Assembly (NCBI RefSeq): GCF_036785885.1
Contig: NC_092322.1
Location: 13,662,466 to 13,726,465 of the forward strand
Length of the DNA: 64,000 bases
Origin: Coffea arabica
Lineage: Eukaryota > Streptophyta > Magnoliopsida > Gentianales > Rubiaceae
Direction of reading: 5' to 3'
Position 1 is the stretch's first letter. Every line of letters begins with the position of its first letter. The position numbers and the translations under genes were made by a program. The notes under the pieces were generated by a model. It did not search any database, was not told the origin of the DNA, and worked only from the letters and a program-made list of their open reading frames with translations. Below, piece by piece: positions 1-12,042 of this stretch.

Positions 1-101
1 GTTCTAAAGATCAATTTGCTGATATTTTTACAAAAGCTTTGCCATTAGATCAATTCATTCATCTAAGATCAAAATTAGGAATGTTCGAAAAATCATCATA
101 A
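1..101 (+). CDS. C-terminal end of Copia pol (RNase H tail), partial
   Basis: Reading from base 3, the frame encodes a tail containing DQFADIFTKALP followed by LRSKLGM and ends at TAA (99-101). This is the conserved end of the RNase H domain of Ty1/Copia polyproteins. Only about 32 codons are inside the window, so protease, integrase and reverse transcriptase would lie to the left. The visible part carries no lesion. Confidence 0.9.
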   Translation, partial: SKDQFADIFTKALPLDQFIHLRSKLGMFEKSS

Positions 102-591
102 ATTTTTCATTGCCTTCGGACGTCCGAAAGAGGATGAATGGACGTCCGATGATGTTCTTCAGCCATTTTCCAGATTGCACCTGTTCGGACGCAGCTGTCG
201 GACGCACAACTTCGTTCGGCAGTCCGACAGTGCAACGGCTCATTTTTTAAAATAACTTTCTTCCTTATTTGCTTCAGTCTCTTCCTATTCTATCTCTTCT
301 CGGACGAAAACCCTCTCTTCTCTCACTCTCAAATTCGTACCATTCTGTAGCTACCATTCCCAAATTGACTCAACCAAAACATTTCCCCATCGTTTGCGTT
401 TCATTTCTCCTGATCATTTCACCAAACTGAGTAACACTTCGCAAATCCCCAAATTTTCCTCACAATCCTACTCTTGCATAACCGCTCTGTCAAATCTCGT
501 TCAAGGTGTTTTTGTCCCAAAATTTCTGTGCGATTCACTTCCCTACTGTTGTGTGCATCATTTGCATCCTCCATTCCACACATTTAGAACA
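102..591 (+). other. spacer between Copia pol and extra ORF, with TCGGACGTCCGA palindromes
   Basis: Non-coding spacer of about 490 bp. Two copies of the GGACGTCC core and several half sites (CGGACGC, AGTCCGAC) lie at about 117-235. The rest is CT-rich and resembles a leader. An in-frame ATG at 394 would extend the next ORF, but I place that start at 592 because the residues after 592 look like a normal protein start. Confidence 0.6.
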
Positions 592-2059
592 ATGGTGAAT
601 CTAAGGGGAGGAAAAGTTACTGCCGGACGCAAGCATCCACTCAGGGATGAGGATGAGAATCTTCCTACTGTCAAACGGACATCCAAACGCTTCAAAAGGG
701 GAGCTATCAAGGGTCAAATGTCACGACCTACTCCACAACCCACTTCTCAACCAGAATCTGGACAGGGGACCTCTTCTCAACCGCCACCTAAATCAGTCCC
801 TCTCCCTCCATTCTTTGATGATGCTGCGAAAGACAAATACGCCTGGATATCTCAGAAGGGTGTCATCCCTCAAAGAACTGTAAACCCCTCTGAATTTCGT
901 TCCATAGGTTTAGAATCCATTCTAAGTCTATTTGATTTCCAGAAATGGTCGCATCTCATTTCCATGCCCAATGTCTACTATCCTGATATGCTGCATCAAT
1001 TTTTTGCTAACCTTAGGAAAGGAACTGACCAAACTGAGATCATGTCTAGGGTAAATGGGGTAGACCTAATCTTTGATTCTGATACTGTGAATTCCATTTT
1101 AAAGACTACCATTGAACGTTTGTGCAAAGATAAGGTTGCTAATTTCTTTTCTTATGAAGAGCTTCCTACTGCTGCAAATCATTTTGATGGGACAAAAATG
1201 TTAACTTATTTTCAAAAGAAGTTTTTCTTCACCTGCTGATGCTAAGTTGAATGATTTGGCTCCTGTGAATTTGATTGCCTTTTCTATCATTTCAAACTTG
1301 CTTGTGCCCACTGATGGCCATAGAACTGATGCAAACAAAATGGAGCTGTATCTTTTTTACTGTTTTCGAGAAAAAATTCGGATTGATTTTGGTTTTGTCA
1401 TGTGCAAGTTTTTACTTCGCTATGCTACTGACTCTCGAAGAAAACTATCCTATGGGAAGTTTCTTCAAAAGATTTTTGAATTTTACAAAGTTCCAATTCT
1501 AGGTGTTTGTCCCAAAGAAGCATCTTCTTATGCTTTTACCAGAGCATATTTTGAAAGGAAAAATCTTATTTTTAAAGATAATCTGTGGGCATATAAGGGG
1601 GCATCATCTAGTGAACAAAGATCTAAGACTGTACATGATTCTTCACCCATTTCACTCACTCCCATTCACCCTAGGAAGTCTACCACTAAAGCATCTTCCT
1701 CTTCCAGTAATGAGGTAATTGAGCTTCTTCATGAACAAAAACAGCATGTTCTTCTTCTAGAATATGGCCTAATGCTCACCATGTCTTCTGAGCAACAAGC
1801 TGCCTTTCTTGATAAAAAGAACCTTCTTTTTCCTCCACCTGTGGTTGAGGAAGTCTCACATGACAAAGAACCTCGAACCACTGATCCAGGTTCATCAGTT
1901 CCAGATCCGAATCCATCAACTCCTGTGACTCCTCATGGCCCTTCCACATCAGACAAAGGCAAGGCACCAATTGAAGAAGCTACTGAAGATGATGAAGAAA
2001 CTGATGAGGAAGACCTCTCTCAATATCAGCTCTCTCGGAGGACTCCTGGATCCACTTAG
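592..2059 (+). pseudogene. Sirevirus extra (env-like position) ORF, frameshifted
   Basis: Two overlapping frames together give one protein of about 490 residues. The first frame runs 592-1239 and the second continues to 2059; the shift falls in a T-rich run near 1221-1230, after which the first frame stops at once. The N terminus is short, basic and possibly a nuclear signal (RGGKVTAGRK, KRTSKRFKRG). The middle resembles the 'putative plant transposon protein' family often found in plant retroelements (from memory, Pfam PF20167). The C terminus is low-complexity, rich in Pro, Ser and Thr and then acidic. In Sireviruses an ORF in this place is called env-like, but no signal peptide or membrane segment is obvious here. 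Its function is unknown. One base difference separates it from an open frame, so a sequencing error is possible. Confidence 0.7.
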
Positions 2060-2735
2060 TTCATCATTTAGGACATTTGCATTCTGTTTGTCTCTTTTAT
2101 GTGTTTGTGGTATTCAACAATGAATATGTATTGTAATGGATATTTTAAGTTTCTTTTGGTATGATCTGGTGGATGTTTAAGTACTGTTTTGATGAATGTC
2201 TAAATATTTTGATGAATGATTGTCTATTCTGCTTGTGTGAATGTAATGAATTTGTGGATTGTATGATTGTCTATTGAATATGATTGTCTATTTTAAGTAC
2301 TGTTTTGATGGATGTGTTGGATGGTGTCACCAGGATGTTGATTTGTGAACTTGTGTAAATTTGTGACTGTGTGGATGACAAAAAGGGATGTTGATGTTGA
2401 TGTGATTGGTTGCCCTTTTGTGATGACAAAAAGGGGGAGATGGTATAATGATTGGATTGAGTGATGATTGGTGATTGATGAATGATTGGATTGAGTGATG
2501 ATTGGTGATTGATGATTAGTGATGTTAGGATATGTTGGATTGATTGTTTAAATTTGGATTGGCTGATATGCTTAATTGTTTAATGTTTAATTGTTTAACT
2601 CGGATGGGCAGCCAAGTGAGGGGGAGGTTTTCAAAATTTTTAAATTTTAGGATTCACTAAGACAGGGGGAGTTTTCATTTCAATCATCAATTTCATTTCA
2701 AACTTTTGTTTTGTCATCATCAAAAAGGGGGAGAA
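2060..2735 (+). other. 3' untranslated region with repeated polypurine tracts
   Basis: No ORF. Short TG-rich repeats (GATTGGTGATTGATGA and variants) fill 2440-2530. Polypurine blocks of the type AAAAAGGG(GGAG) occur at about 2379, 2425 and 2720, with a weaker one at 2660. The last one directly precedes the LTR and is the primer for plus-strand synthesis. Multiple polypurine tracts are a described feature of Sireviruses. Confidence 0.7.
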
Positions 2736-4010
2736 TGTTATTCTTGGTTTTGATGATCACAAAAGTTTGTTTATACAGACCAAGAAAGTGAACACTTTGA
2801 TCAGGTCTGTTGGAACAAAGAAAGCGTATGTTCGTTTATCTCCTGACTACGTTGCTTTGGATGTGGCAAACAAGATTGGAATAATATGAATGAATTTAGT
2901 CATTGTTTTGTTTTCGATCAAAGATATTGTCTTTTAAGTATGTCTAGTTTGTCATTCTTGGTACTTTGAAATATTTGTCTAACCTTCCTCAAATACAAGT
3001 GTTTTTTTGTCTATCCAAGAATCAGGTTCAAATATGTCATGAAATGTAAAACAACCAAAATGAGAAGCAAAAACAGGACAATCAGGTCGGACGGCCGAAA
3101 GGAAACTGTCGGACGTCCGAAAAGATAAAGAACATCAGGAAGGAAGCACCGTCGGACGCTCACATGGAAGCATCGGACGTCCGGAAGGATCGGACGCTTG
3201 CCATCGGACGTTAATCAACCGCATCGGACGTCCGAAAAATTCCAAGATAACTTGCTAGCTCTCGGCCCAAGGTCGGACGCTGTGCTGTCGGACGACAAAG
3301 AACTTATCGGACGTCCGAACCTCAACTTGGCTATCATCGGACGATTGGTTCGGACGATGATTCGATCGTCGGACGTCCGACAGCCCCAACGGCTAGTTGA
3401 CTCTTCAGCTGCCTTCTATCCGTTGGAAGCATTGATGAAACCCATTTCTGGATCCCTTTAAAATCAAACTGGTCTGAACGAAGTAGGGACTTTTGCTCAC
3501 TTTGTTTACAAGTTCTCAAGGGATATTTTAGCTAGAAAATAGTCTCCAAAGCAGATTTGTATTAAAGTGGTGTGAATTTCTGTTGAGCATTTCTTTTGTG
3601 GTTGAAAGGATCTTTAGTGTAGCTTTGTTGAGGGTTTTCTGAGTGATTGTAAAACTTTCTAACTTGACTAAGTGAGGCTTAGGGCAAGGAGGAAGAGCTC
3701 CCTCCATTGTACATCTAGTTGATCTTCGTTCATCAAAGAGAAGTTGCTCTTCCTAGTGTTTGGTCTTCAAGTTTGGGTAAAGCTTGGTAGACACTTGGTT
3801 TGTTTCTCTATTTTATATTTCTGTTTAATAAAATCTTCATTGCTTATCTATACTTGCTTCTCTGATTAATATTGCTATTGTCTTCTAATCTACTTGGTTG
3901 ATCATTACTAAAAAGGAAGGTAAATTTTCATTAAAGAAAAAGTGCATAAACTTGGTTAAGTTTTTAATCAACCAATTCACCCCCCCTCTTGGTTGTCTGT
4001 GGGACTTACA
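2736..4010 (+). repeat. 3' LTR of the Sirevirus-like Copia element (1275 bp)
   Basis: Starts TGTTATTCTTGG right after the polypurine tract and ends GGGACTTACA, so it has the TG...CA termini. It contains five full GGACGTCC palindromes plus many GGACG half sites between 3085 and 3400. A C-rich stretch (ACCCCCCCTCTTGG) near 3980 is typical of this LTR type. The right border is supported by the paralogous empty site at 51228. Confidence 0.85.
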
Positions 4011-7000
4011 TAAAGCATAGTAAAATTTTAAACTAACACCTAGAAAATAGCAATCATTTTGGAAACAAATCCTGAGATTTATTATAATATCACTTAACTT
4101 CTCTGAAGTTTTTAAAATCTTACTTTCTTCCCCTGCCAACTTGGGAAGATCAAGTGTTTCTATCAAAGGTCACAAATTTACAACAATTACTGTTGCACTC
4201 TTTATGACTATTTAATTGAAAAACCAAAACAAGAAGAGAATTTTTAAAAGACCAAAAACTAAAGATGAGAAAGATAACCAAATTGCTATCCAATATTGGT
4301 CTATATTTCTTTGTATCAACGTGGTGGTGGAATAGTAAAAGACATGGATAAATTAAATTCTAGTTAAAGACATGGGTAATTTTTGTAGAAAAGTTTTGAG
4401 GAAATCAAGAAATTCTTTTAGAAAATATGTTCTAATATAGGATATAATTTAAGTTATACTAAAAATTAAAATAACCTCTTCATACATGTGGTTTGTAATA
4501 TAAATCCTACTTATAGAAAAAAAATTATATAAATAAGTCAGAATTTAAAAAATTAGTCAAAAATGTTCTAATGACCAAATATATATCTAGGAATATTCTT
4601 TTTTTTTTGTTAGAACATGATTTGTTATACAAGGTAATAGTTATTGTACATCTACAAGATTATTCGTTATTGCATTTATAGTTGCTCATATTTTCAACTT
4701 TTTACTTGTTAAATTTATTTTATTTTTTATTGTTGTTGTACGCTTAATAAGTAGGATAGCATAAGAGTAGTATTAGAACAAAAATTTTATCTTTCTTGCA
4801 TTTCCTTCAAAGGGACTAAAATGTTATGAAAAATATGAATCCAAGAGAGGTATGTGAGATTTTAAAAATTGAAAGAGTTCTAAGTGATATTTTGAGAAAT
4901 GTCATGCGAGGTTTCCGAAATCATTTCCGACTTATTAGTATTGGACCATTGGTAGGCTGTGTCGGACGAAGCAAATCACATGTCAAATTTCATTTGATTT
5001 ACGGCTGGAAGGCTAAGGAAGCTGTAGGTCCTGAAGCAAAATTAGATGGTTGCCATAAAACAACAAATCTTTTTAAAGGTTTTTTTTAACTAAATAAAAT
5101 ATTCCCTCTCAAATTAGTTTTCTTTTTCCAAATTTCAGTTATGTGAGTAAATGAAAGCTTTTACAACCATTAGTTCTTTTAAAATATTTTAAAGCGTAAC
5201 TGCATGTACACATTCTATATTCATTTGCCTCTTCTTCAGTTTTTATACTCCATCTAGGATGTCTAATCATAATTCCGTAAAAAATTAAAAAACTATATAT
5301 ATTTTTCTTTATAATTAGTCAATTATAAATTAGTAAAGTTCTAATCAATTTCATCCATTATCTAACTTGCAAGAAAGGAATAGATATCTCCTAAATACAA
5401 AGTTCAAAAGGAATTTCTAGTCTTTTATAATCACGTTCACATGATGTTTCGGTGGATATCCATTTGTCCATTTTCCGTTACAGAAACTTTACTTATTACA
5501 ATCTTTTCTTTACACTCCTCTAAAATAGTATGAAGTATTACCATAATTCTTAACATAATTAAAATAGTATTAATTATTCTTAATAACTTTCAAAGTATGT
5601 TTTATGTTTAGTGTCTTACATTCATTAAATTTATTGTTTTAGTTCATTAAAATTCGAAGATAAAAAGAAGTTAATGCAAATGCACGGCTGAATAACTGGT
5701 GGTCTAATTCTATTGCTTGCTTATCCACAAGAATGACCACACCAACACTACATTAATACACTCATATTTCTTAATTACTTGCATTACTTATTCTTTCTTC
5801 CCAACAATTCTACAGCCCATCATCATCATTCCAATTTTAATTCAATAATCTTCATACAACTCTGAACATATAACTACATTTAATATAAATTCGTGTCATT
5901 CCTGCATTTCAATTCTCAAAATCTTATGGCATGCCTTACTTTATAATGGTGTTTAATTACTTAAGTTCATAAACAATCATTAGTATCAAAATCATAAACT
6001 TGTATCGCACAATAGGATGCTCTTCGCATCATTATCAGAAGTAATTTCAATTTCTTCGCATAGTTTGTTTGCCCCATCACTTAAGCACGGCAAGAATTTT
6101 TTTTTAAAAAATTTTAAATAGCTGCAACAAGTTATTAACAAAAGATATTATGCTAGCTCTAATACTATGACGCTATTCCCGTTCCTCTAGAGGATTTTTC
6201 AGTCAACAAACTCCTTCAACTCCCTTCCTCAAGTTCTTTCTAGGGTTCTTTCTATTTGTTTCTGTAATGCATTTTTTTGACAAATTTTCAATCCTAGTAT
6301 TTTCTCAGTAGAAGTATCTTTCTTGCTTAGTGAGAGTTTTTGTTTTTTGTTTTTTTAGTTTTTATTAGATTTAAGTTTATTCAAGTCTAAACTTTCTCGT
6401 AGGGCTTGAAAATCTGTCCGGGGAAGGCTTACAAATCATTTACAACTACAGAGATTTATATGCATTTAATTGTAAGAAAATTGGGAGCTTTCTAGTATTT
6501 TTTTTGTTATTGGTTTCTCTGATTTGAAGGAAGTCACTTCTATTTGCATTTCCATTGCGTCTTTTTCATATATTTGCTGCTATTTGTACAACTTTTCTGT
6601 GATTAAATAAAATTCCCTTCCTCGTTAAAATAAATGAAAGAAAATATGAAGGAGAAATTAAATTGATCTAATTGACAATATGTCTTTATAACTAGATGCC
6701 TTCTCAGATATTCTCAAAAACTTCCATACTCTAACTATCATTATTTTACCACAATAGTACTTCTTTAACAATTACTAGCATTTCTATGTTATCATTTGAA
6801 CTGCTTCCTTTCCATCTTTGGTACACTTAAATTTGCAATTATCTCATGAAATTCTTAAATTCAGTAACTTTCAACTACATGTTATGATGAGAGATATTTG
6901 TTTGACATGATATACACCTAATAAGAAAAGAATTCAATTTGATAACACACGTAAGACAATATATATAGGTCCATGTACATAAACCAAAGAACAAAATTAT

Positions 7001-7222
7001 ATCAATTCAGTAAGCACATTTAATAATATTCCCTGGAGCCTTAAAGCATAAGTTAAACATTTTATCTGGAAATGTCTCCTAAGAATCTTATACGTGATGA
7101 AGTAATTAGGCAGAGAACTGGGAAACGGAAAGACTCGAGCATATGCGTTTTTTTTTTTTTTTTTTTTTTGTGAAATTGCATAACAAATATGGTAAGTAGC
7201 ACCAATCCAGTGGGATGGCCTA
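4011..7222 (+). repeat. P450 intergenic unit, copy 0
   Basis: Non-coding sequence shared with the flanks of the other P450 copies. 4011-4920 matches 51228-51915 (with about 210 bp near 4330-4530 absent there). 4950-6080 matches 31760-32890 and, more loosely, 43250-45420. A block at about 6590-6670 matches 33930-34030. It is therefore the space between a P450 copy left of the window and copy 1. It holds a left arm of a long inverted repeat (about 5011-5120), whose partner arm I do not find here, and a T-run at 7147-7169. No gene seen. Confidence 0.75.
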
Positions 7223-9278
7223 TTATAAGTGCATATTTTGCATGTTTTAAGTGTGTTTTATTATTTAGTTTTGGTGTGTTTTAACTACATTTATAGCTAC
7301 TTAACTAAATTTCTAGTGAAAATATGCTTATGGTTAAAATTTTAAAAATTGCATTTCTATGGATTTTAATAGCGATAACTTTATTTTTTTTATAGGTTTA
7401 ATAGTTCAATCATCAATTGGAGTGAATTGAAAATATACTTGGATGATTATTGATGATTTCAAGTTGTTTAAAGAAGACATGAAGTGCAAAAATGAAATGC
7501 AAACAAGAACAAAAGAAAGAAAGTTTTACAACTTTGACACCTTGTGATATTTCGGCTATATCTTGCACTACAAACATCAGATTGAGATCATTATTAAGCA
7601 TTTGAAGCTAAGAGATATATCTATATTTGTTATGAAGACATCAAAGTGCAATTCAATTTTTTTCTTTTTCAAAAAGTCGAAATATAGAAGTGCAATTCTA
7701 TTGTCAAATCTGTAGCAGAGTCTTGACCAGGTGATGAAATTTTGGTCATTTCTCAATCCACAGAGCTTCAAATTGGATGATTCCTAATGCATTGAAAAGC
7801 TAACTCAAAAAGTTACAATTTTTATGTTTTGCACAAGAACTAGTTCAGCCTCCATCATCAAGAAAAAATCAGTGAAAGTTAGGAAAAGCAGAGAAAGTAA
7901 ATTCGAGTTCGGATATAAACTAAACCCGACCTCGGATAAACTTCTGTAATCGGAGGCTACATCTAAGAGGAAGATCCGAGCTTGGATCCCCATGTTATAG
8001 GCCTCAGATCCTAATGTGTAGTGAAGATAAAAATGGAGAAAACTGAAATCCAAGGAGTATTTAGAGCAATCGAACCTCGGATCCCCAATTGCGAATCTGC
8101 AACTTGTGCTCCATTCACACAACCTTTTTTATCACTTTTTCTACAAAGATTCTGGCTGGAAATGAGCATATGAGCATGGAAGTTTTGAGAAGAAACCTTT
8201 GAGATTTTCAAGAGTCGAAATGCTAACTAGAAACAACTCATCTTGAGCTTTAATCTTTCTATAAATAGAGGCCTTGGAAAATATTTTTACAACTTTGGAA
8301 GGCTAGAAAAACTCACCAACAATGTAGTCTTTACTAGAATTTCCTTAGTTTCTTAGTTAGAGTAGATTAGTATAGTTAGGCTAGTTTATCCACTCTTATA
8401 TAATGGTAAGATTAGGATGAAGATGGAGATGAAAAAGGAGAGGATAAAACTCATGTGACAAGGGCTATCTCTTCTCCATTATCTTTTACATTGGATTCTT
8501 AAATATGGTTAATATGCAAGTTTTGGAATTTGTTTTCATGTTTTGCTAAAGTTTATACCTAGAGTTATGAATGAACTTTTTATATCTTACTAGTGATGTT
8601 TATTTGGTTATTTGATGATGTTATTTTGAACAAGTTATTTATCACTTTTGCTTATCTAATCATGATTAGATAAGCAATTAATTATGATAATCTTAAAGTG
8701 TTAAATTTGTAATGAAAATTGAAATTTAGCACTAGTTCAAGAAAGTGATAAACCTATGGAATACACTCACGAAAGTAGAGGTGCAACTTTGTAACTTTAG
8801 TGACTTGTTTCATGTAATTTCATAGAAGAAATGAGTTTGTAGTTAGTTTCATAACTACGAAAATAGGTATGAATTAACTATTGGTATAGTTGGTATATCG
8901 GTGAAAGCACGTATCACGTATATTAGGAAATTATGTCATAACTAGTCAAGATAATAGTAACTTAACCGATAATTTCATTTGTAAAAGTAGTAAGGAATTC
9001 CATACCTCTAGGAGCTTTATATTGTCATTTTTATTACTTTTATCTCATGTTTGTAGTGAAATTTTAATTTCTTGCGCTTATGATAGTATAAATAATAAAG
9101 GAGTTCAAAAATCATCGGTAATTGACAATCTTTCCTATGGGATCGATACCTAATACCCCTATACTCAATAAACGACTTGTATACTTGCGAAAAATCGTGT
9201 GTGGAGTATTTAAAATTATATAAATGTAGAACTTGAATGTGGATAAACCAATTATTATATATATATATCCGGCGTTCA
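7223..9278 (+). mobile_element. solo LTR 'C' of the TGATAAGTG family (about 2.06 kb)
   Basis: Begins TTATAAGTGCATATTTTGCATG and ends near CCGGCGTTCA. It aligns along its whole length with the reverse complement of solo LTRs A and B in the copy 1 intron, and more weakly with the LTRs of element 2. No internal region or second LTR flanks it. No target-site duplication is clear and the first G of TGATAAG appears mutated, so it is old and its borders are approximate. It lies about 420 bp upstream of the TATA box of P450 copy 1. Confidence 0.75.
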
Positions 9279-9697
9279 TTAGCTCTCTGCCATTGATGAG
9301 GGGAATTGATAGAAGATGCTAAGAGGTAAGACGGCAGAAAACGCATTGCTTTGAACTGTAAACTTGTGCAGATTTGCGTGGCCATGACACTACTTGGACG
9401 GTCGGACCATTCAGTACTGACAGACCGTGCTGTAAGAAAGAGTGACATCCACAGTCAACTCAAGGGCGGAGCCATGTTAGAGATCAATAATCAGAGGCTT
9501 GCAAAATTTCGTAATTTTTCAATTTAGCTCACATTTGCACTGACAAATTTTGTAAAAATTTCCTTTTGCTCTCGCATTGCCCCTTAAAACAGCTAACGTA
9601 TTGGAAACGTAGAATGGACCAGCTAAATAACCAAGATGCCACTGATCACAATAATTTGCATAGTGAGTTATTGAGTGACTTCCCCGCCTTTGCTCAT
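9279..9697 (+). other. upstream region of P450 copy 1
   Basis: Non-coding. From about 9475 it matches the region upstream of copy 2 (GTTAGAGATCAATAATCAGAGGC also occurs at about 33827). The rest appears specific to this copy. No other feature seen. Confidence 0.5.
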
Positions 9698-9705
9698 TAT
9701 AAATG
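9698..9705 (+). promoter_or_regulatory. TATA box of P450 copy 1
   Basis: TATAAATG, 93 bp before the ATG. The same context (GCTCATTATAAAT.CCGGCCCC) precedes copies 2 and 3, which have TATAAATA. Confidence 0.7.
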
Positions 9706-9790
9706 CCGGCCCCCTCCACATTCCAAACATACTCAACCAGCTTCTGTGCTATATTTTGCTATCTTCTGCCACCACCACTGCTCCCACAAA

Positions 9791-10305
9791 ATGGAAAGCT
9801 TTTCTCCCACTTGGGCTGCGTATGCACTCGAATCATACGAACATATTTGGGTGGAAGAAATGAATTCACTTCTGCAGCAGCTATTCAAATCATTGGGCAA
9901 GCCTGTCGTGTTGAAAGATTATCTTTCAATAGGGAGTTTCAAGGTGATTAGTAGGATGATCTTGGGGGAAAACATACATTGATGAGTCTTAGAACTCAAT
10001 TGTCATGCACGAAGAGTTCAGGCAAATGATGGACGAGCTATTTTTGCTGACTGGTATGTCTAACATTGGTGATTCCTTACCTTGGATCGATTCCTTGGAT
10101 TTGCAGGGGTATATCAAAAGGATGAAAATCATGAGCAAGAAATTTGATAGGCTTCTGGAACATGTTCTCGATGAGCATAATGCCCAGAGGGAGGATGAAG
10201 TTGATTGTGTCAACAAGGACATGGTGGACGTCCTTTTGGACCTTGCAGATGATCCCACTTTTGGAGGTAAAGCTAGAGAGGCATGGAGTCAAGGCATTGA
10301 CTCTG
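9791..10305 (+). pseudogene. cytochrome P450 copy 1, exon 1 (CYP92-like, broken)
   Basis: Begins at the same ATG as the intact copies, but the sequence jumps from the membrane anchor to the region after the C-helix. Relative to copy 2, 396 bp (34344-34739) are missing, exactly 132 codons. The join lies in ACTCG, which occurs at both ends of the missing segment in copy 2, so it looks like a microhomology deletion. An extra G in the GGGGG run near 9964 then shifts the frame and stops it at 9982. An extra T in CCCACTTTTGG near 10260 shifts it again. The exon ends at 10305 before GTATATG. The anchor, proline hinge remainder, substrate site 1 and heme-contacting C-helix are gone, so no active enzyme can be made. 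Its exon 2 lies 19 kb away at 29335. Confidence 0.93.
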
Positions 10306-10557
10306 GTATATGTTACTTACAAACTGCATAATGTGTGCTGTCAAGTTTTAAACGCCTAAAAACTTAGAAAGTAGTCAATGATCTTTTGAACTTGAATACT
10401 CCCCAAAATTTTCTTTGCTACAAAAAACTTGAGAGAAAATAGTCAGAATCTTTTGAGTTTGATGAAAATTTTTCAATGGAGTCAGAATTAACAAGAAAAT
10501 TTCTTTTTAATCCTTCAAAAAGAAATTGCTTTTGCTAAACGTACTCAAATAAGTTAG

Positions 10558-10579
10558 TGACGAGTGCAGGGTATACATA
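10558..10579 (-). mobile_element. solo LTR 'A', first piece
   Basis: TGACGAGTGCAGGGTATACATA matches the reverse-complement end of this LTR family, as seen complete at 19034 (TGACGTGCGCGGGGTATACATA). The remaining pieces of LTR A are 17864-19033 and 28157-28881, together about 1.9 kb. The flanking duplication is GTTAG/GTAAG, one base diverged. Confidence 0.8.
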
Positions 10580-11934
10580 TGATAGGGTGTTAATTGTTAG
10601 TAATTTTATTGTTAATTTTCCCTTTTATCTTTGTCAAATATTGTTTTAATTATTAATATTTACTTATATTTGGTATTGGAGCCAATTTCAGGGAATGAAG
10701 CAGAAAACTACAAAAAAGAAGGGACTTTCTGAAGATAATTGAGACTTCAAATAAGCCACAGACCTGGCCCACATGGTGATATACGCGGACTGCATTTCTT
10801 TTTTGCGGATTAGGAGTATCTTGGAGTGTTGAAGTGTTTGACTATCAAGAGGAAACTAAAGAAAGAAGGACTTCAGAGAACTTCACTTTATGTACACTCC
10901 TTTCTCAATTTGTGCGAGGACCACGGAAAGAAGAAAGGCATTAGTCATTTGAATTGAAAGGAAACAAACGTGCAAAGAGTTGTCTTTGTTCCTTATTCGT
11001 GGGGACCACTGGATAGATAGCTTGAGTCATTTCCTTTTGGCTATATAAGGACAATAGTAAGAAAGACTATGGAGAGTTTTTTTAATATAGTTTAGTTTTA
11101 TTCTTTCTTGGTTCCTTTGATGGCCTGGACCTCAGTTAAATTACTTGGAGATTTTCTCATGATACGTGGCTAAGTTTTCCTAGTCGAAGGTCAATTTGAG
11201 GACTCGGTTTCGAACATCTGTGAGATCTAATTATTTTATTTACTTCTTTTATTTATTGGTATTTGTGCGTTTTCTGATTTAATTGCTTATGCTTGTTATG
11301 TTATTTGAATGTCAAGGGCCCGATATTCGAATTAACCTAATGATCTAATGCCAAATTAATTGATTGAATCCGTAATTGTTCAATTGATTAATACCAGTGG
11401 CGACTAGCGTGATTGGTTTCATGTTAGGGAAACGTATGATCTAACTTAAACAAACCCTCGTAGCGTGTTTGTTGGTTAGGATTGGGCTTTTCTAATTATT
11501 AATGCAATCGAGTAATTCAATCCTATTGTCGTACCTAGGGTTATTTCTTGGTTAGAGAAATAGTTAACGGTCGTACCTTAACTATCGAGAAATTAAGGAA
11601 AGACTGGTTGTTCATCGCGTGTATGGCAACTATAACCAATTTATTAATAAGTAATTGAATTATCTTTGCGTCGATGATCAGTTGCATGGACCGTATCTGA
11701 AAAGTTGCACCTTTGGCTAGAGTCATATTGGTTATTGATTAATTTCTATTAGTTGTTTTATTGGTTAGTTAATTAGTTATTTTATATTCTCCAAAAAAAC
11801 CCCACATACTTTGGACTTTAAAATAAACGAATTATCCCCAGTCCCTGTGGATTCGACCCTACTTATCACTATCTACAGAAATTATATTTTATTTAAGTAG
11901 GTATTTATTATTGCACAGGTTTGACACCCTGTCA
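10580..11934 (+). repeat. 5' LTR of element 1
   Basis: TG...CA termini, 1355 bp, matching 16524-17858 along its length. It includes a block (about 11590-11620) that is partly missing from the other LTR, and a TATATAA-like stretch near 11041 that could be its promoter. Confidence 0.9.
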
Positions 11935-11939
11935 ATTTT

Positions 11940-11957
11940 TGGCACCGTTGCCGGGGA
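11940..11957 (+). other. primer binding site of element 1 (tRNA-Asp type)
   Basis: TGGCACCGTTGCCGGGGA, five bases after the LTR. It matches the plant tRNA-Asp complement known as the primer site of Athila-like Gypsy elements (TGGCGCCGTTGCCGGGGA), with one difference. Confidence 0.8.
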
Positions 11958-12042
11958 CTGGTGTCAGATTAATTTGTTTCTTTTTGAATTCATCTTGTTT
12001 TCATTTTTTTTTATTTTTCTCTTATTTTTTTATATATAGTTT

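Larger units (their letters stand above)
1..4010 (+). mobile_element. 3' part of a Sirevirus-like Ty1/Copia LTR retrotransposon
   Basis: The window opens inside this element. It runs from the last codons of pol through a spacer, an extra ORF, several polypurine tracts and a 3' LTR that begins TGTT and ends CA. An extra ORF between pol and the 3' LTR, repeated polypurine tracts and palindromes in non-coding parts are known traits of the Sirevirus (SIRE) lineage. The right edge is fixed by a paralogous empty site: the sequence from 4011 continues as at 51228, where no element is present. The likely target-site duplication is TAAAG (4011-4015); its left copy lies outside the window. Confidence 0.88.

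Noticed and set aside
4826..5089. ORF of 87 codons, whose C-terminal part recurs in the ORF at 31636-31920
   Set aside because: The shared part is the arm of a long inverted repeat. The third copy near 43280-43420 is not conserved as the same frame, and the reverse arm shows the same bases, so conservation is at the DNA level.
9519..9719. Minus-strand ORF in the P450 copy 1 promoter (similar at 34153-34434)
   Set aside because: Antisense to the conserved TATA region and first codons; no domain.
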